Positions 52,792 through 60,178 of a stretch of DNA of 64,000 bases are shown here, one piece after another. The position numbers and the translations under genes were made by a program. The DNA is taken from NCBI RefSeq assembly GCF_003635045.1, contig NZ_RBXT01000001.1, forward strand, positions 3,906,001-3,970,000. The letters run 5' to 3'. Position 1 is the first letter of the stretch. Every line of letters begins with the position of its first letter. The stretch comes from Terracoccus luteus. GTDB taxonomy: Bacteria > Actinomycetota > Actinomycetes > Actinomycetales > Dermatophilaceae. The notes below the pieces were generated by a model. It saw only the letters and a program-made list of their open reading frames with translations. It had not been told where the DNA came from and did no database searches.

Positions 52792-53516
52792 TTAGCCGCC
52801 GACCTCATCGCCACGTCAAGGATGATGTTGCGATAAGCTTCTTTTCGCTCGGCAACCCGAAGATCCCTCAAGTTGTGCGTTATCACACCTACTATCATGG
52901 CAAATATAACTACGACGGCCAAGCGGCCGACGAGGCCGACATCTTGCACCATCACGGCACCCGCGAAACACATTGTCGGGACATAGCATGCCGCCAGCAC
53001 ATTTATCTCGAATTCCATAGAGTCGATGTTTAGAACCGGAGCATAGCGTCGAAGCCAGAGTTTGGAATATACGAACGCGTCATTAAGCGTGTCGTGAATC
53101 AGTGGCGTGCGGTCATCTAGAACTTCCAGTGATTCTCGAAGGTGCGGATGTACCCCGGTCGTCGTCTGCAAAGTAGTGGAGCCCAGCCTCTCCACAATCT
53201 CCTCACGGAATTCACCAATTGTCGATTGGCTGCCGCCACGACTTGTAAGCCATCTGAAGGCCACGAAACCGATGTACCGTGCTACATAACCGACCAGATA
53301 TGCAGAACTAAGCCCAGCCAGTATGACGAAAAACCGACTTTCGCCAGCTTGAGAGCCCGTGGCAGCCGCCAACGCTGTGATTGGCGCCTGCTGCCCGGTG
53401 ACGACAATAAGGCAACCAATGATGATGGTCCCGGGTGCTATCACGCTCGCAACGGTAACCAAGAAATAGAAGGCGATTCGTCGCCAACCGGAATCGTCCG
53501 TCTCCTTGACGCTCAT
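52788..53516 (-). CDS. Unknown membrane protein of the AT-rich island
   Basis: 242 residues with four predicted helices in two pairs: 'FYFLVTVASVIAPGTIIIGCLIVV' and 'FFVILAGLSSAYLVGYVARYIGFVAF', then a ~95-residue hydrophilic domain ('STIGEFREEIVERLGSTTLQTTTGVHPHLRESLEVLDDRTPLIHDTLNDAF...'), then 'INVLAACYVPTMCFAGAVMVQDV' and 'LAVVVIFAMIVGVITHNLRDL'. The inner domain is Glu/Leu-rich and probably cytoplasmic. GGGGAG precedes ATG closely. No family recognised. Coupled by ATGA to the DGNHR protein, suggesting a membrane sensor or effector working with a nucleotide- or DNA-binding partner. Confidence 0.65.
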   Translation of the reverse strand: MSVKETDDSGWRRIAFYFLVTVASVIAPGTIIIGCLIVVTGQQAPITALAAATGSQAGESRFFVILAGLSSAYLVGYVARYIGFVAFRWLTSRGGSQSTIGEFREEIVERLGSTTLQTTTGVHPHLRESLEVLDDRTPLIHDTLNDAFVYSKLWLRRYAPVLNIDSMEFEINVLAACYVPTMCFAGAVMVQDVGLVGRLAVVVIFAMIVGVITHNLRDLRVAERKEAYRNIILDVAMRSAAK

Positions 53517-53910
53517 GTCTCCCCAGATGCTCCTGAACGGCTGCCTGACGGCAAGGCCCCATCGTTGAATGGTTAGGAGTGTAACTGCACGCCGGCCGTT
53601 GGGCTCGTATATACCTCAGCGAGGATGTGGCACTTTTTCGCTTGCACATGCGGTCCATCAAAATCTCTGAAAAGGGACGAATGAACCTGGAGGTCACCTT
53701 GTCGTTGGCTCGGACCCGACGCATTGTCCCAGAAGCCAGGTCTCTTGCCGGTGCGGCATTTCACCCACCTCCTTTTCTACTGCGTGGCTCCGCAGCTGAC
53801 AGACGTGGCCCAGAAGTCAATTCATTGCACATGGGGGCAGGTCTCGCGAAGTCACGAGCCGGAGGTGAAGCACATTGGGCGTTGCCAGCAGGCGTGTCAG
53901 CGAGAACGAT

Positions 53911-54810
53911 TCAGGAACCATGGCCGGCCCTCGCTGCGGGTCCCCCGTCGACATGGTGGGGTTCGGCGCCACCGCGGTGCTCGCGGAGGGTGAGCCACAG
54001 CCGGTGCGCCGTGATGACGGCGAGCGCCCACGCGAGGCCGATGGCCCAGCCGGCGACGACGTCGGTGAGCCAGTGGTGGCCGAGGTAGACCCGGCTGAGG
54101 CCCATCGTGACGACGAAGAGCAGGCCGAGCGTCACGCTGAGCGTCCGCTGCCAGCGGGCGGTCGTCTCGATGAGGACGAGGTAGACGACGACGGTCGTGA
54201 GCACCGTCGCGTTGAGGGTGTGGCCACTCGGGAACGAGGGCGAGACCTCGAGCGGCGGCACGGCGAGTGAGGCCGGCGGGCGGGCGCGCCCGATGAGGTC
54301 CTTGCCCACGACGGTCATGAGCACCGAGCCGGCGGCGGCGATGAGCGCGACGACGAGCGGGGTCCAGCGTCGGCGGCGCAGGGCGATGACCAGCACCGCG
54401 GCGGTGGCGAGCAGCGGCATGCCGACCGGGCCGCCGACGTCGGTGTAGGCGGTGACCACGGTGTCGAGGGTCGGGTTGCGCACGGACACCATCGCGTCGA
54501 GCACCGGCCGGTCGACGACGGTGAGGCCGTCGCTGCCGACGACGCCCTCGTAGACCTCCTGGGCGCCCTGCACGAGGAGGGTGATGAGCACGAGCGAGAC
54601 GACGGTGAAGACGACGAAGGCGAGATGGGCGAGCGACCACGCCGCCGCGCGACCGAGCCGACGACTGACCCGGGGCGGCACGGCCTCGACGAGCCGGGTG
54701 GCGACCGTCACGAGCCACCGCCCGAACCGGGTGTGCCAGTGCGTCAGGTCGCGCTCGCCGATGCGGTCGTCGGGTCGGGACGGCCCGCGCGTCGGGGTCG
54801 TTTCGGTCAT
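53911..54810 (-). CDS. PAP2-family membrane phosphatase
   Basis: 299 residues, six helices. All three PAP2 motifs are present: K-D-L-I-G-R-A-R-P-P (KxxxxxxRP), 'SFPSGHTLN' (PSGH) and 'GLSRVYLGHHWLTDVVAG' (SRxxxxxHxxxD). It dephosphorylates lipid phosphates such as phosphatidate or undecaprenyl pyrophosphate on the outer side of the membrane. The last ~20 residues (RGGAEPHHVDGG...) run up to the edge of the AT-rich island, so the original tail may have been replaced, though the catalytic core is intact. Confidence 0.92.
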   Translation of the reverse strand: MTETTPTRGPSRPDDRIGERDLTHWHTRFGRWLVTVATRLVEAVPPRVSRRLGRAAAWSLAHLAFVVFTVVSLVLITLLVQGAQEVYEGVVGSDGLTVVDRPVLDAMVSVRNPTLDTVVTAYTDVGGPVGMPLLATAAVLVIALRRRRWTPLVVALIAAAGSVLMTVVGKDLIGRARPPASLAVPPLEVSPSFPSGHTLNATVLTTVVVYLVLIETTARWQRTLSVTLGLLFVVTMGLSRVYLGHHWLTDVVAGWAIGLAWALAVITAHRLWLTLREHRGGAEPHHVDGGPAARAGHGS

Positions 54811-54849
54811 GCCCCATCCTCGCAGAGCGAGGGAGGGCGGGCGTGCGGC

Positions 54850-56523
54850 TCAGTCGCCGGGGTCGAGCCAGCCGTGCACGAGCGGCACGACCGAGGCGCC
54901 CTCACCGCTCGCGGCGGCGACGCGCTTCATCGAGCCCGCGCGGATGTCGCCCGCCGCGAAGACACCCGGCACCGTGGTGGCCAGGCTCTCGGGCGGCAGG
55001 GCCCCGGACCAGTGCTCCGCCGGGACGTCGCGGCCGGTGAGCACGAAGCCGCGCCCGTCGCGGATCACCTCCTCGGGCAGCCACTCGCAGTGCGGCTCGG
55101 CGCCGAGCAGCAGGAACAGCCCACCGCACGTGCGTCGCTCGGTGGTCCCGGTGCGGGTGTCGCGCACCGCGACCCACTCCAGCCGGCCGTCACCGCCCGC
55201 GTCGACGACCTCGGAGCAGGTCTGGACGGTGATGCGCGGGTTGTAGGCGATCTCGCCGACGAGGTAGCTCGACATCGTCGCCTCGACCGTGTCGCGCCGC
55301 ACGAGGATGGTGACCGACCGGGCGAAGCGGGCGAGGTGGATCGCGGCCTGCCCCGCCGAGTTGCCCCCGCCGACGACGACCACGTCGTAGCCCTCGGTCT
55401 CGCGGGCCGCCGTCATCGCGCTGCCGTAGAAGACGCCGAGCCCGACGAGGGCCTCGACGGCGGGCACCCGCAGCTTGCGGTAGGTCACGCCGGTGGCGAC
55501 GACGACCGAGCGCGCCCGCACGTGGCCGCCGTCGGTGAGCAGCGTGTGCGGCTCGCCGTCGACACCGGGCTCGAGGCCGGTGACCGACCACCCGGTGAAG
55601 AAGCGGGTGCCGAAGCGGATGGCCTGGTTGCGCGCCCGCTGCGCGAGCCGCATCCCCGACACCCCGCGGGGGAAGCCGAGGTAGTTGCGGATCATCGACG
55701 ACGTCCCGGCCTGCCCGCCGACGGCCTCCGACTCGAGCACGACGGTGGACAGGCCCTCCGAGCTCGAGTAGACGGCGGCGGCCAGCCCCGCGGGGCCCGC
55801 GCCGACGATAGCGACGTCGACGACGGCATCCACCTCGATGTCGGTGGGCTGGCCGTAGATGCGGTGGGCGACCTCGCGCACGCTCGTCACCCTGACGGGC
55901 ACGCCGTCCATCGCCTCGACCACGGGGTACGCCGGCTCGCCGTCGGCGGGCTCGAGGTGCGCGACGATGTCGCGGCCGACCTCGCTGTCGGGGGCGAAGA
56001 CGCGGTTGGGCATCCCCATGCGGTCGAGGAAGTCGCGTACGGACAGGGTGAGGGCGTCGGATGCCGGGGCGACCAGCCGCACGCTCGTGACCTCGGGCGT
56101 CGCCACCGTCGAGCCCCAGTCGGACAGCAGCTCGCAGACCGCGGTGTGGAACTCCTCGTCGCGCACGCCGCGGGGCATCAGCAGATAGGCGTCGTACTTG
56201 CCCTTGGCCAGCCCCGTCCGCAGGTTCGGTGCGTCGGTGAGGAAGACCGACCAGTGGGCGGCGATGAGGCGCCGGGCCGTCGGCACGACGGACCGCCACC
56301 GGCCGAAGGCGGCGAGGACGTTCGCGTCGGGCAGGCGCGACTCGGCGACGAACATCGCCACCTGGCCGCCGCGCGAGGCGACGTCGGCGGCGACCTGCTC
56401 GGCCTCGTCGGTGCTGCCCGCCTGCAGGATCTCGTAGTCGCGGGCGTACCGGCCGAACTCGCCGGCCAGCTCGTCGGGGTGCTCCGGAGCCACGAGGATG
56501 ATCGCGGGCATCGCTGCTGTCAC
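54850..56523 (-). CDS. Thioredoxin-reductase-like flavoprotein with receiver-like N terminus, no CxxC
   Basis: 557 residues in three parts: a receiver/CheY-like domain (~1-125, 'AIILVAPEHPDELAGEFGRYARDYEILQAGSTDEAEQ'), a small thioredoxin-like domain (~135-225) and a TrxR-type FAD/NADPH module. FAD motif GAGPAGLAAAVYS (~237) and NADPH motif GGGNSAGQAA (~380) are intact. Where TrxR has the redox C-A-T-C pair the sequence is GVFYGSAMTAA, so no dithiol. Likely an NADPH-dependent FAD oxidoreductase with a non-thioredoxin partner. GTG 56523 is chosen for its leaderless -10; GTG 56529 lies in the spacer. Confidence 0.85.
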   Translation of the reverse strand: MTAAMPAIILVAPEHPDELAGEFGRYARDYEILQAGSTDEAEQVAADVASRGGQVAMFVAESRLPDANVLAAFGRWRSVVPTARRLIAAHWSVFLTDAPNLRTGLAKGKYDAYLLMPRGVRDEEFHTAVCELLSDWGSTVATPEVTSVRLVAPASDALTLSVRDFLDRMGMPNRVFAPDSEVGRDIVAHLEPADGEPAYPVVEAMDGVPVRVTSVREVAHRIYGQPTDIEVDAVVDVAIVGAGPAGLAAAVYSSSEGLSTVVLESEAVGGQAGTSSMIRNYLGFPRGVSGMRLAQRARNQAIRFGTRFFTGWSVTGLEPGVDGEPHTLLTDGGHVRARSVVVATGVTYRKLRVPAVEALVGLGVFYGSAMTAARETEGYDVVVVGGGNSAGQAAIHLARFARSVTILVRRDTVEATMSSYLVGEIAYNPRITVQTCSEVVDAGGDGRLEWVAVRDTRTGTTERRTCGGLFLLLGAEPHCEWLPEEVIRDGRGFVLTGRDVPAEHWSGALPPESLATTVPGVFAAGDIRAGSMKRVAAASGEGASVVPLVHGWLDPGD

Positions 56524-56530
56524 GGCCACG

Positions 56531-56540
56531 ATCCTAGGCT
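56531..56540. promoter_or_regulatory. Divergent promoter with overlapping -10 hexamers
   Basis: ATCCTAGGCT holds TAGGAT on the minus strand (56536 to 56531), 7 bases from GTG 56523, and TAGGCT on the plus strand (56535-56540), 7 bases from ATG 56548. The hexamers share the TA at 56535-56536, so one polymerase at a time can open the site. Confidence 0.65.
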
Positions 56541-56547
56541 GGGCGGC

Positions 56548-56568
56548 ATGACGGTGAGGCTGGCATGA
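56548..56568 (+). CDS. Six-codon leader peptide before tag
   Basis: ATG at 56548 opens M-T-V-R-L-A and stops with TGA at 56566-56568, which overlaps the ATG of the glycosylase gene (ATGA). The predicted transcript begins at its first base. GTGAGG inside it can serve the next start. It probably provides translational coupling from a leaderless message; a regulatory role is possible but unproven. Confidence 0.45.
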   Translation: MTVRLA

Positions 56569-57152
56569 CGGTCGTCGGCGACGACGGGCTCACCCGCCCG
56601 GTGTGGGCGGCGACCGACCCGCTGCTGCGCGAGTACTACGACACCGAGTGGGGCATGCCGGTGCGTGACGAGCGCGGTCTCTACGAGCGGATCTGCCTCG
56701 AGGGGTTCCAGGCGGGGCTGTCGTGGGTGACGGTGCTGCGCAAGCGGCCGGCGTTCCGGGCGGCCTTCGCCGGGTTCGAGCCAGACGTCGTGGCGCGCTT
56801 CGACGACGGTGACGTGCAGCGCCTGCTCGGCGACGCCGGCATCATCCGCCACCGCGGCAAGATCGAGGCGACGATCGCGAACGCGCGGGCGACGATCGCG
56901 TTGCGCGACGAGGGTGGGCTGGTCGACTTCGTCTGGAGGTTCCAGCCCTCCGACACGCCACGGCCGCGCGACTTCTCCGAGGTGCCGACGGTCTCGCCGG
57001 AGTCGGTGGCGCTGTCGAAGGCGCTGCGGCGCAAGGGGTTCCGCTTCGTCGGGCCGACCACGATGTACGCGCTCATGGAGGCCGTCGGCATCGTCGACAC
57101 GCACCTCGTCACGAGCCACCGGCGGGGCAGCTCGGGCGTCTGGCCCGACTGA
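56565..57152 (+). CDS. tag: DNA-3-methyladenine glycosylase I
   Basis: 195 residues, homologous throughout to E. coli Tag: 'EYYDTEWGMPVRDERGLYERICLEGFQAGLSWVTVLRKRPAFRAAF', 'LLGDAGIIRHRGKIEATIANARA', 'DFVWRFQPSD', 'ALSKALRRKGFRFVGPTTMYALMEAVGIVDTH'. The pocket residue Glu (in CLEGFQAGLSW) and the Trp/Tyr set are kept. It removes 3-methyladenine from alkylated DNA. Three of the four zinc-snap ligands of E. coli Tag (Cys4, His17, Cys179) are replaced (Pro, Tyr, Ser); only the His of 'THLV' remains. Coupled to the leader peptide. Confidence 0.93.
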   Translation: MTVVGDDGLTRPVWAATDPLLREYYDTEWGMPVRDERGLYERICLEGFQAGLSWVTVLRKRPAFRAAFAGFEPDVVARFDDGDVQRLLGDAGIIRHRGKIEATIANARATIALRDEGGLVDFVWRFQPSDTPRPRDFSEVPTVSPESVALSKALRRKGFRFVGPTTMYALMEAVGIVDTHLVTSHRRGSSGVWPD

Positions 57153-57153
57153 A

Positions 57154-57169
57154 CGGTCCGCGCGGACCG
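57154..57169. terminator. Short palindrome between convergent tag and oxidoreductase genes
   Basis: CGGTCCGCGCGGACCG is a perfect 16-base palindrome (6-bp stem, GCGC loop) just after the tag stop. Small for a terminator, but there is no other candidate. Confidence 0.35.
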
Positions 57170-57195
57170 GGCCGGCCGGCATCCGCTGCCCGGGG

Positions 57196-58746
57196 TCAGC
57201 CCTGCAGCACCGCCCGGGCCGCGTTGTGACCGGGGATGCCGCTGACGCCGCCCCCCCGACGGGCGCCGGCCCCCGCGACGAGGACGTGCTCGTGCGCCGT
57301 CTCGACGCCCCAGCGCCCGACCTCGTCGGAGCGCTCGGCCCAGGGCCACTGCAACGGCCGGTGGAAGATGTTGCCGCCCGGCAGCCCGACCGCCGCCTCG
57401 AGGTCGACCGGGCTCTTCACCTCGAGACAGGGCCGACCGTCGGCGTCCGTCGCCAGGACGCTCTCGATCGGCTCGGCCAGCACCGAGTCGAGCGAGCGCA
57501 GCGTCGCCTGCAGGGCCGCGGCGGTCACCTCGTCGTTGCGCCCGCGGAACAGCCGAGCCGGCAGGTGCAGCCCGAACAGCGTCAGGGTCTGCGTCTCCGA
57601 CTCCGCGAGCGACGGCCCGAGGATCGACCGGTCGCTCAACGTGTGGCAGTAGATCTCGCACGGCGGCACGTCAGGCACCTGGCCGGCCTCGGCCTGTGCC
57701 CACGCCGCCTCGAGCTGCTCCGCGCCCTCGTTGACGTGGAAGGTCCCGGCGAACGCCGCGGCCGTGTCGACCGACTCGTCGCGCAGCCGCGGCAGCCGGG
57801 TCAGCAGCATGTTGACCTTGAGCTGCGAGCCCTCGACCGGCTCCGCCGTGTCGGCGCCCGACGCCGCGGCCCCGGCGGCCGCCAGCAGGCGGTCGAGCAC
57901 GGTCGGTGCACACCCGGCCAGCACGGTGCCTGCTGTCACCCGACCACCGGCCCACGACACCTCGCCCGACGACGGGTCGACCGCCGTCACCTCCACCCCG
58001 GTGCGGATCTCGGCCCCGGCCGCCACCGCGGCCCGGGCCAGCGCCCCGGTGAGCGCGCCCATGCCGCCCACGGGTACGTCCCAGTCGCCGGTGCCGCCAC
58101 CGATGAGGTGGTAGAGGAAGCAGACGTTGGCCCGCAGGTCGTCCCCGGCGAGCGACGCGAAGGTGCCGATGAGGCCGTCGGTCGCGACGACCCCGCGCAC
58201 CGTGTCGTCGGTGAAGTGCCGCTGCAGCAGCGACAGGAGCGGCCGAGTCGTCACGGCGTCGAAGAGGTCGTCGTCACCGACGAGGGCCCGCACGTCGGCG
58301 CGCGAGCGCAGCGGCTCGAGCACCGTCGGGAACAGCCGTGACGCGAGCGAGCCCATGCGGGAGTAGAACTCGGTCCACGCGTCGAAGGCGGACGGGTCGC
58401 CGGTGACCGCCGAGAACGAGGCAGCCGTCGCCTCGGGGTCACCGTGGTCGACGAGCAGACCACGCCCGGGCGAGCCCGGCACCGGGGTGTACGACGAGTA
58501 CCGGCGGCGCACGAGGCGCACGTCGAGGTCGAGGTCGGTGACGACCGCGCGCGGCAGCAGCGAGACGAGGTAGCTGTAGCGCGACAGCCGCGCGTCGACC
58601 CCGGGGAAGGCGCGCGCCGACACGGCGGCGCCGCCCACCTCGGCCGAGCGCTCGAGCACGAGCACCCGGCGCCCGGCCCGGGCGAGGTAGGCGGCGGCCG
58701 TCAGTCCGTTGTGGCCGGCCCCGATGATGACGTCGTCGTAGCGCAC
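57196..58746 (-). CDS. CrtI/PYROXD2-like FAD-dependent oxidoreductase
   Basis: 516 residues. FAD motif 'VIIGAGHNGLTAAAYLARAGRRVLVLERSAEVGGAAVS' at the N terminus, 'LYHLIGGGTGDWDVPVGGMGALTGALARAA' in the middle and the C-terminal 'DLEAAVGLPGGNIFHRPLQWPWAER...VLVAGAGARRGGGVSGIPGHNAARAVL' are typical of phytoene-desaturase-like proteins of the PYROXD2 branch. No other carotenoid genes are near, so a carotenoid role is not implied; amine, lipid or unknown oxidation is possible. GTG 58746 fits the leaderless -10. Confidence 0.88.
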   Translation of the reverse strand: MRYDDVIIGAGHNGLTAAAYLARAGRRVLVLERSAEVGGAAVSARAFPGVDARLSRYSYLVSLLPRAVVTDLDLDVRLVRRRYSSYTPVPGSPGRGLLVDHGDPEATAASFSAVTGDPSAFDAWTEFYSRMGSLASRLFPTVLEPLRSRADVRALVGDDDLFDAVTTRPLLSLLQRHFTDDTVRGVVATDGLIGTFASLAGDDLRANVCFLYHLIGGGTGDWDVPVGGMGALTGALARAAVAAGAEIRTGVEVTAVDPSSGEVSWAGGRVTAGTVLAGCAPTVLDRLLAAAGAAASGADTAEPVEGSQLKVNMLLTRLPRLRDESVDTAAAFAGTFHVNEGAEQLEAAWAQAEAGQVPDVPPCEIYCHTLSDRSILGPSLAESETQTLTLFGLHLPARLFRGRNDEVTAAALQATLRSLDSVLAEPIESVLATDADGRPCLEVKSPVDLEAAVGLPGGNIFHRPLQWPWAERSDEVGRWGVETAHEHVLVAGAGARRGGGVSGIPGHNAARAVLQG

Positions 58747-58752
58747 GCCCTC

Positions 58753-58758
58753 ACCCTA
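58753..58758 (-). promoter_or_regulatory. -10 element of CrtI-like gene, leaderless spacing
   Basis: TAGGGT on the minus strand, then GAGGGC (6 bases), then GTG 58746. Confidence 0.5.
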
Positions 58759-58828
58759 GGCACCGGATGCCGGGTGGTCGGTCCCGGTGACGACGCGACC
58801 ACGTGGGCCCGCGACCACGGGACCGGGC

Positions 58829-59998
58829 TCAGCGCAGCGACGCCGACCGCACGGCATCCTGCTGCGCCTGCACCTGCCGGTCGACCCGGTCGATGCTCGC
58901 GCGGCTGCCCAGGTCGACGCCGGCGCGGGCGGCCGCGGCGCGCGCGGCGGGGGTGGTGAGGTCGGGCGCGACGAACCGCTCGGGCGTCACCGTGCGGTCG
59001 ACGGCGGCCCAGCGCGCGTTGCCCTCCACCAGCGCGGGTCCCGACGCCACGGCGGCGCGGACCGCGTCGGAGCCGGTGCGGGTGAGGCCGAGCCCGAACG
59101 CCGGCCGGGTCGCGACCGCGTATCCGCTGGCGTGACCGCTGCGGTTGGGGTGGAAGCTCTCGCTGACCGGGAACGAGAGGTTGTTGATCCACTCCGGGCT
59201 GTCGCAGACGGCGTGCCCGGTGAAGACGGAGGTGGGGTTGACGAAGGTGAACCCGGCGGCCGCGGCGGCCGTCGCGGTGCGCGCGTTGAGCAGGTCGGCG
59301 GTGGCGTTGAGCCGCGACTCCTCGCTCGCGGAGAACCACGTCAGGGCGCTGCAGTCGTCACCGTTGAAGATGCGCGGGTAGCCCACGACGACGACGCGGG
59401 CGTTCGGGGCCTTGGCGCGGATCGAGCCGTAGAGCGTCGTCAGGCGTGACGGCAGCGTCGAGCCGACGAAGGCCTGGGCCTTGTCGACGGCGGCGTTGCA
59501 GTTGCTCAGCCAGCTCGGCTGCGCGCACGTGGTCAGCACGCTCGCGAAGCCGGCGTCGTTGCCGCCCACCGAGATCGTCACGTACGAGGTCGAGGTCGAC
59601 AGCGCGGACAGCTGCGTCGAGGTGACGTCGGCGACGGTCGCGCCCGAGCAGGCCCGGAAGGTCAGCGAGAGCCCGAGCGACGCGGCGTCGAGGGCGGGGT
59701 AGGCGTAGACCGAGCGCTGGCACGACGTGCCGTCCTCGAGGTAGGCGCGGGTGCCGGTGCCCGAGCTGTAGGAGTCGCCCAGCGCGACGTAGGCGGTCCC
59801 GGCCGCGCCCGCGGACGGGGGCCCGGCGAGACCGGCCCCACCGAGGATGCCGGTGAGCGTGGCCACCGAGGCGGCCGCCCACCGCATCGGTCGGGTGAGG
59901 CGAGGGCTCCGTCGGTGGCGGCCGGAGGGGCCGGAAGGACCGCCGGCGAGGGCCGAGGTCGGGGCGGTGGACGCGTGCAGGCGGATTACGGGCGGCAC
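58829..59998 (-). CDS. Secreted SGNH/GDSL esterase-lipase
   Basis: 389 residues from GTG 59998, which has AAGGAG upstream (60005-60010). A basic lead and the hydrophobic core 'MRWAAASVATLTGILGGAGLAG' with an A-G-A-A-like site near residue 64 indicate export. Blocks of the SGNH family: block I 'ALGDSYSSGTG' (Ser ~76), block III 'VTISVGGNDAGF' (Asn), block V 'FHPNRSGH' (Asp replaced by Pro-Asn variant, His). Six cysteines in the mature part suggest disulfides as in Streptomyces secreted lipases. The C-terminal ~100 residues are helical and Ala/Arg-rich with no known domain. Confidence 0.88.
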   Translation of the reverse strand: MPPVIRLHASTAPTSALAGGPSGPSGRHRRSPRLTRPMRWAAASVATLTGILGGAGLAGPPSAGAAGTAYVALGDSYSSGTGTRAYLEDGTSCQRSVYAYPALDAASLGLSLTFRACSGATVADVTSTQLSALSTSTSYVTISVGGNDAGFASVLTTCAQPSWLSNCNAAVDKAQAFVGSTLPSRLTTLYGSIRAKAPNARVVVVGYPRIFNGDDCSALTWFSASEESRLNATADLLNARTATAAAAAGFTFVNPTSVFTGHAVCDSPEWINNLSFPVSESFHPNRSGHASGYAVATRPAFGLGLTRTGSDAVRAAVASGPALVEGNARWAAVDRTVTPERFVAPDLTTPAARAAAARAGVDLGSRASIDRVDRQVQAQQDAVRSASLR

Positions 59999-60119
59999 GA
60001 CACTCTCCTTCGAGTGGAGGTCGCTCGCGGACGGCCCGCGGAGCGTCCCTCGTGGAACGTAGGACCAGCAGACCCGCGACGCCACCCGAAACGGACCGGG
60101 AACCGGTGGCCGCACCTCC

Positions 60120-60157
60120 TAGTCTGGGTTGACGGACCCCGGCCCCGCCGGCCGGGG
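60120..60157 (+). promoter_or_regulatory. Promoter and leader hairpin of the PH-domain gene
   Basis: TAGTCT (60120-60125) is a -10 candidate; CCCCGGCC-CCGCC-GGCCGGGG (60137-60157) would fold at the start of the leader. AGGAGG lies 5-6 bases before GTG 60179. Confidence 0.45.
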
Positions 60158-60178
60158 CGATCAGGCCAGGAGGTCGAC

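Larger units (their letters stand above)
52210..53828. mobile_element. AT-richer island with two genes of foreign composition
   Basis: Codon and base use change sharply near 52200 and return near 53900: stretches such as TTTATTGC, TAAATTCC and ATATAAC occur nowhere else in the window. ATTCATTGC is present at both ends (52210-52218 and 53820-53828, both preceded by TC and one variable base), a possible att-like or target-duplication repeat. No integrase, transposase or tRNA is visible, so the mechanism of entry is unknown. Upstream of the two genes (53517-53910) nothing coding is convincing. Confidence 0.5.

Noticed and set aside
53573-53764. Possible 63-residue minus-strand gene upstream of the island membrane protein
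   Set aside because: No start signal and an unconvincing composition; left as non-coding promoter region.
53627-54088. Possible plus-strand gene at the right edge of the AT-rich island
   Set aside because: The frame runs from AT-rich sequence into the antisense of the PAP2 gene and has no ribosome binding site, motif or consistent codon use.
57196-58746. Carotenoid biosynthesis gene
   Set aside because: The fold is CrtI-like, but the sequence belongs with the PYROXD2-like branch and no crtB, crtE or cyclase gene is nearby.
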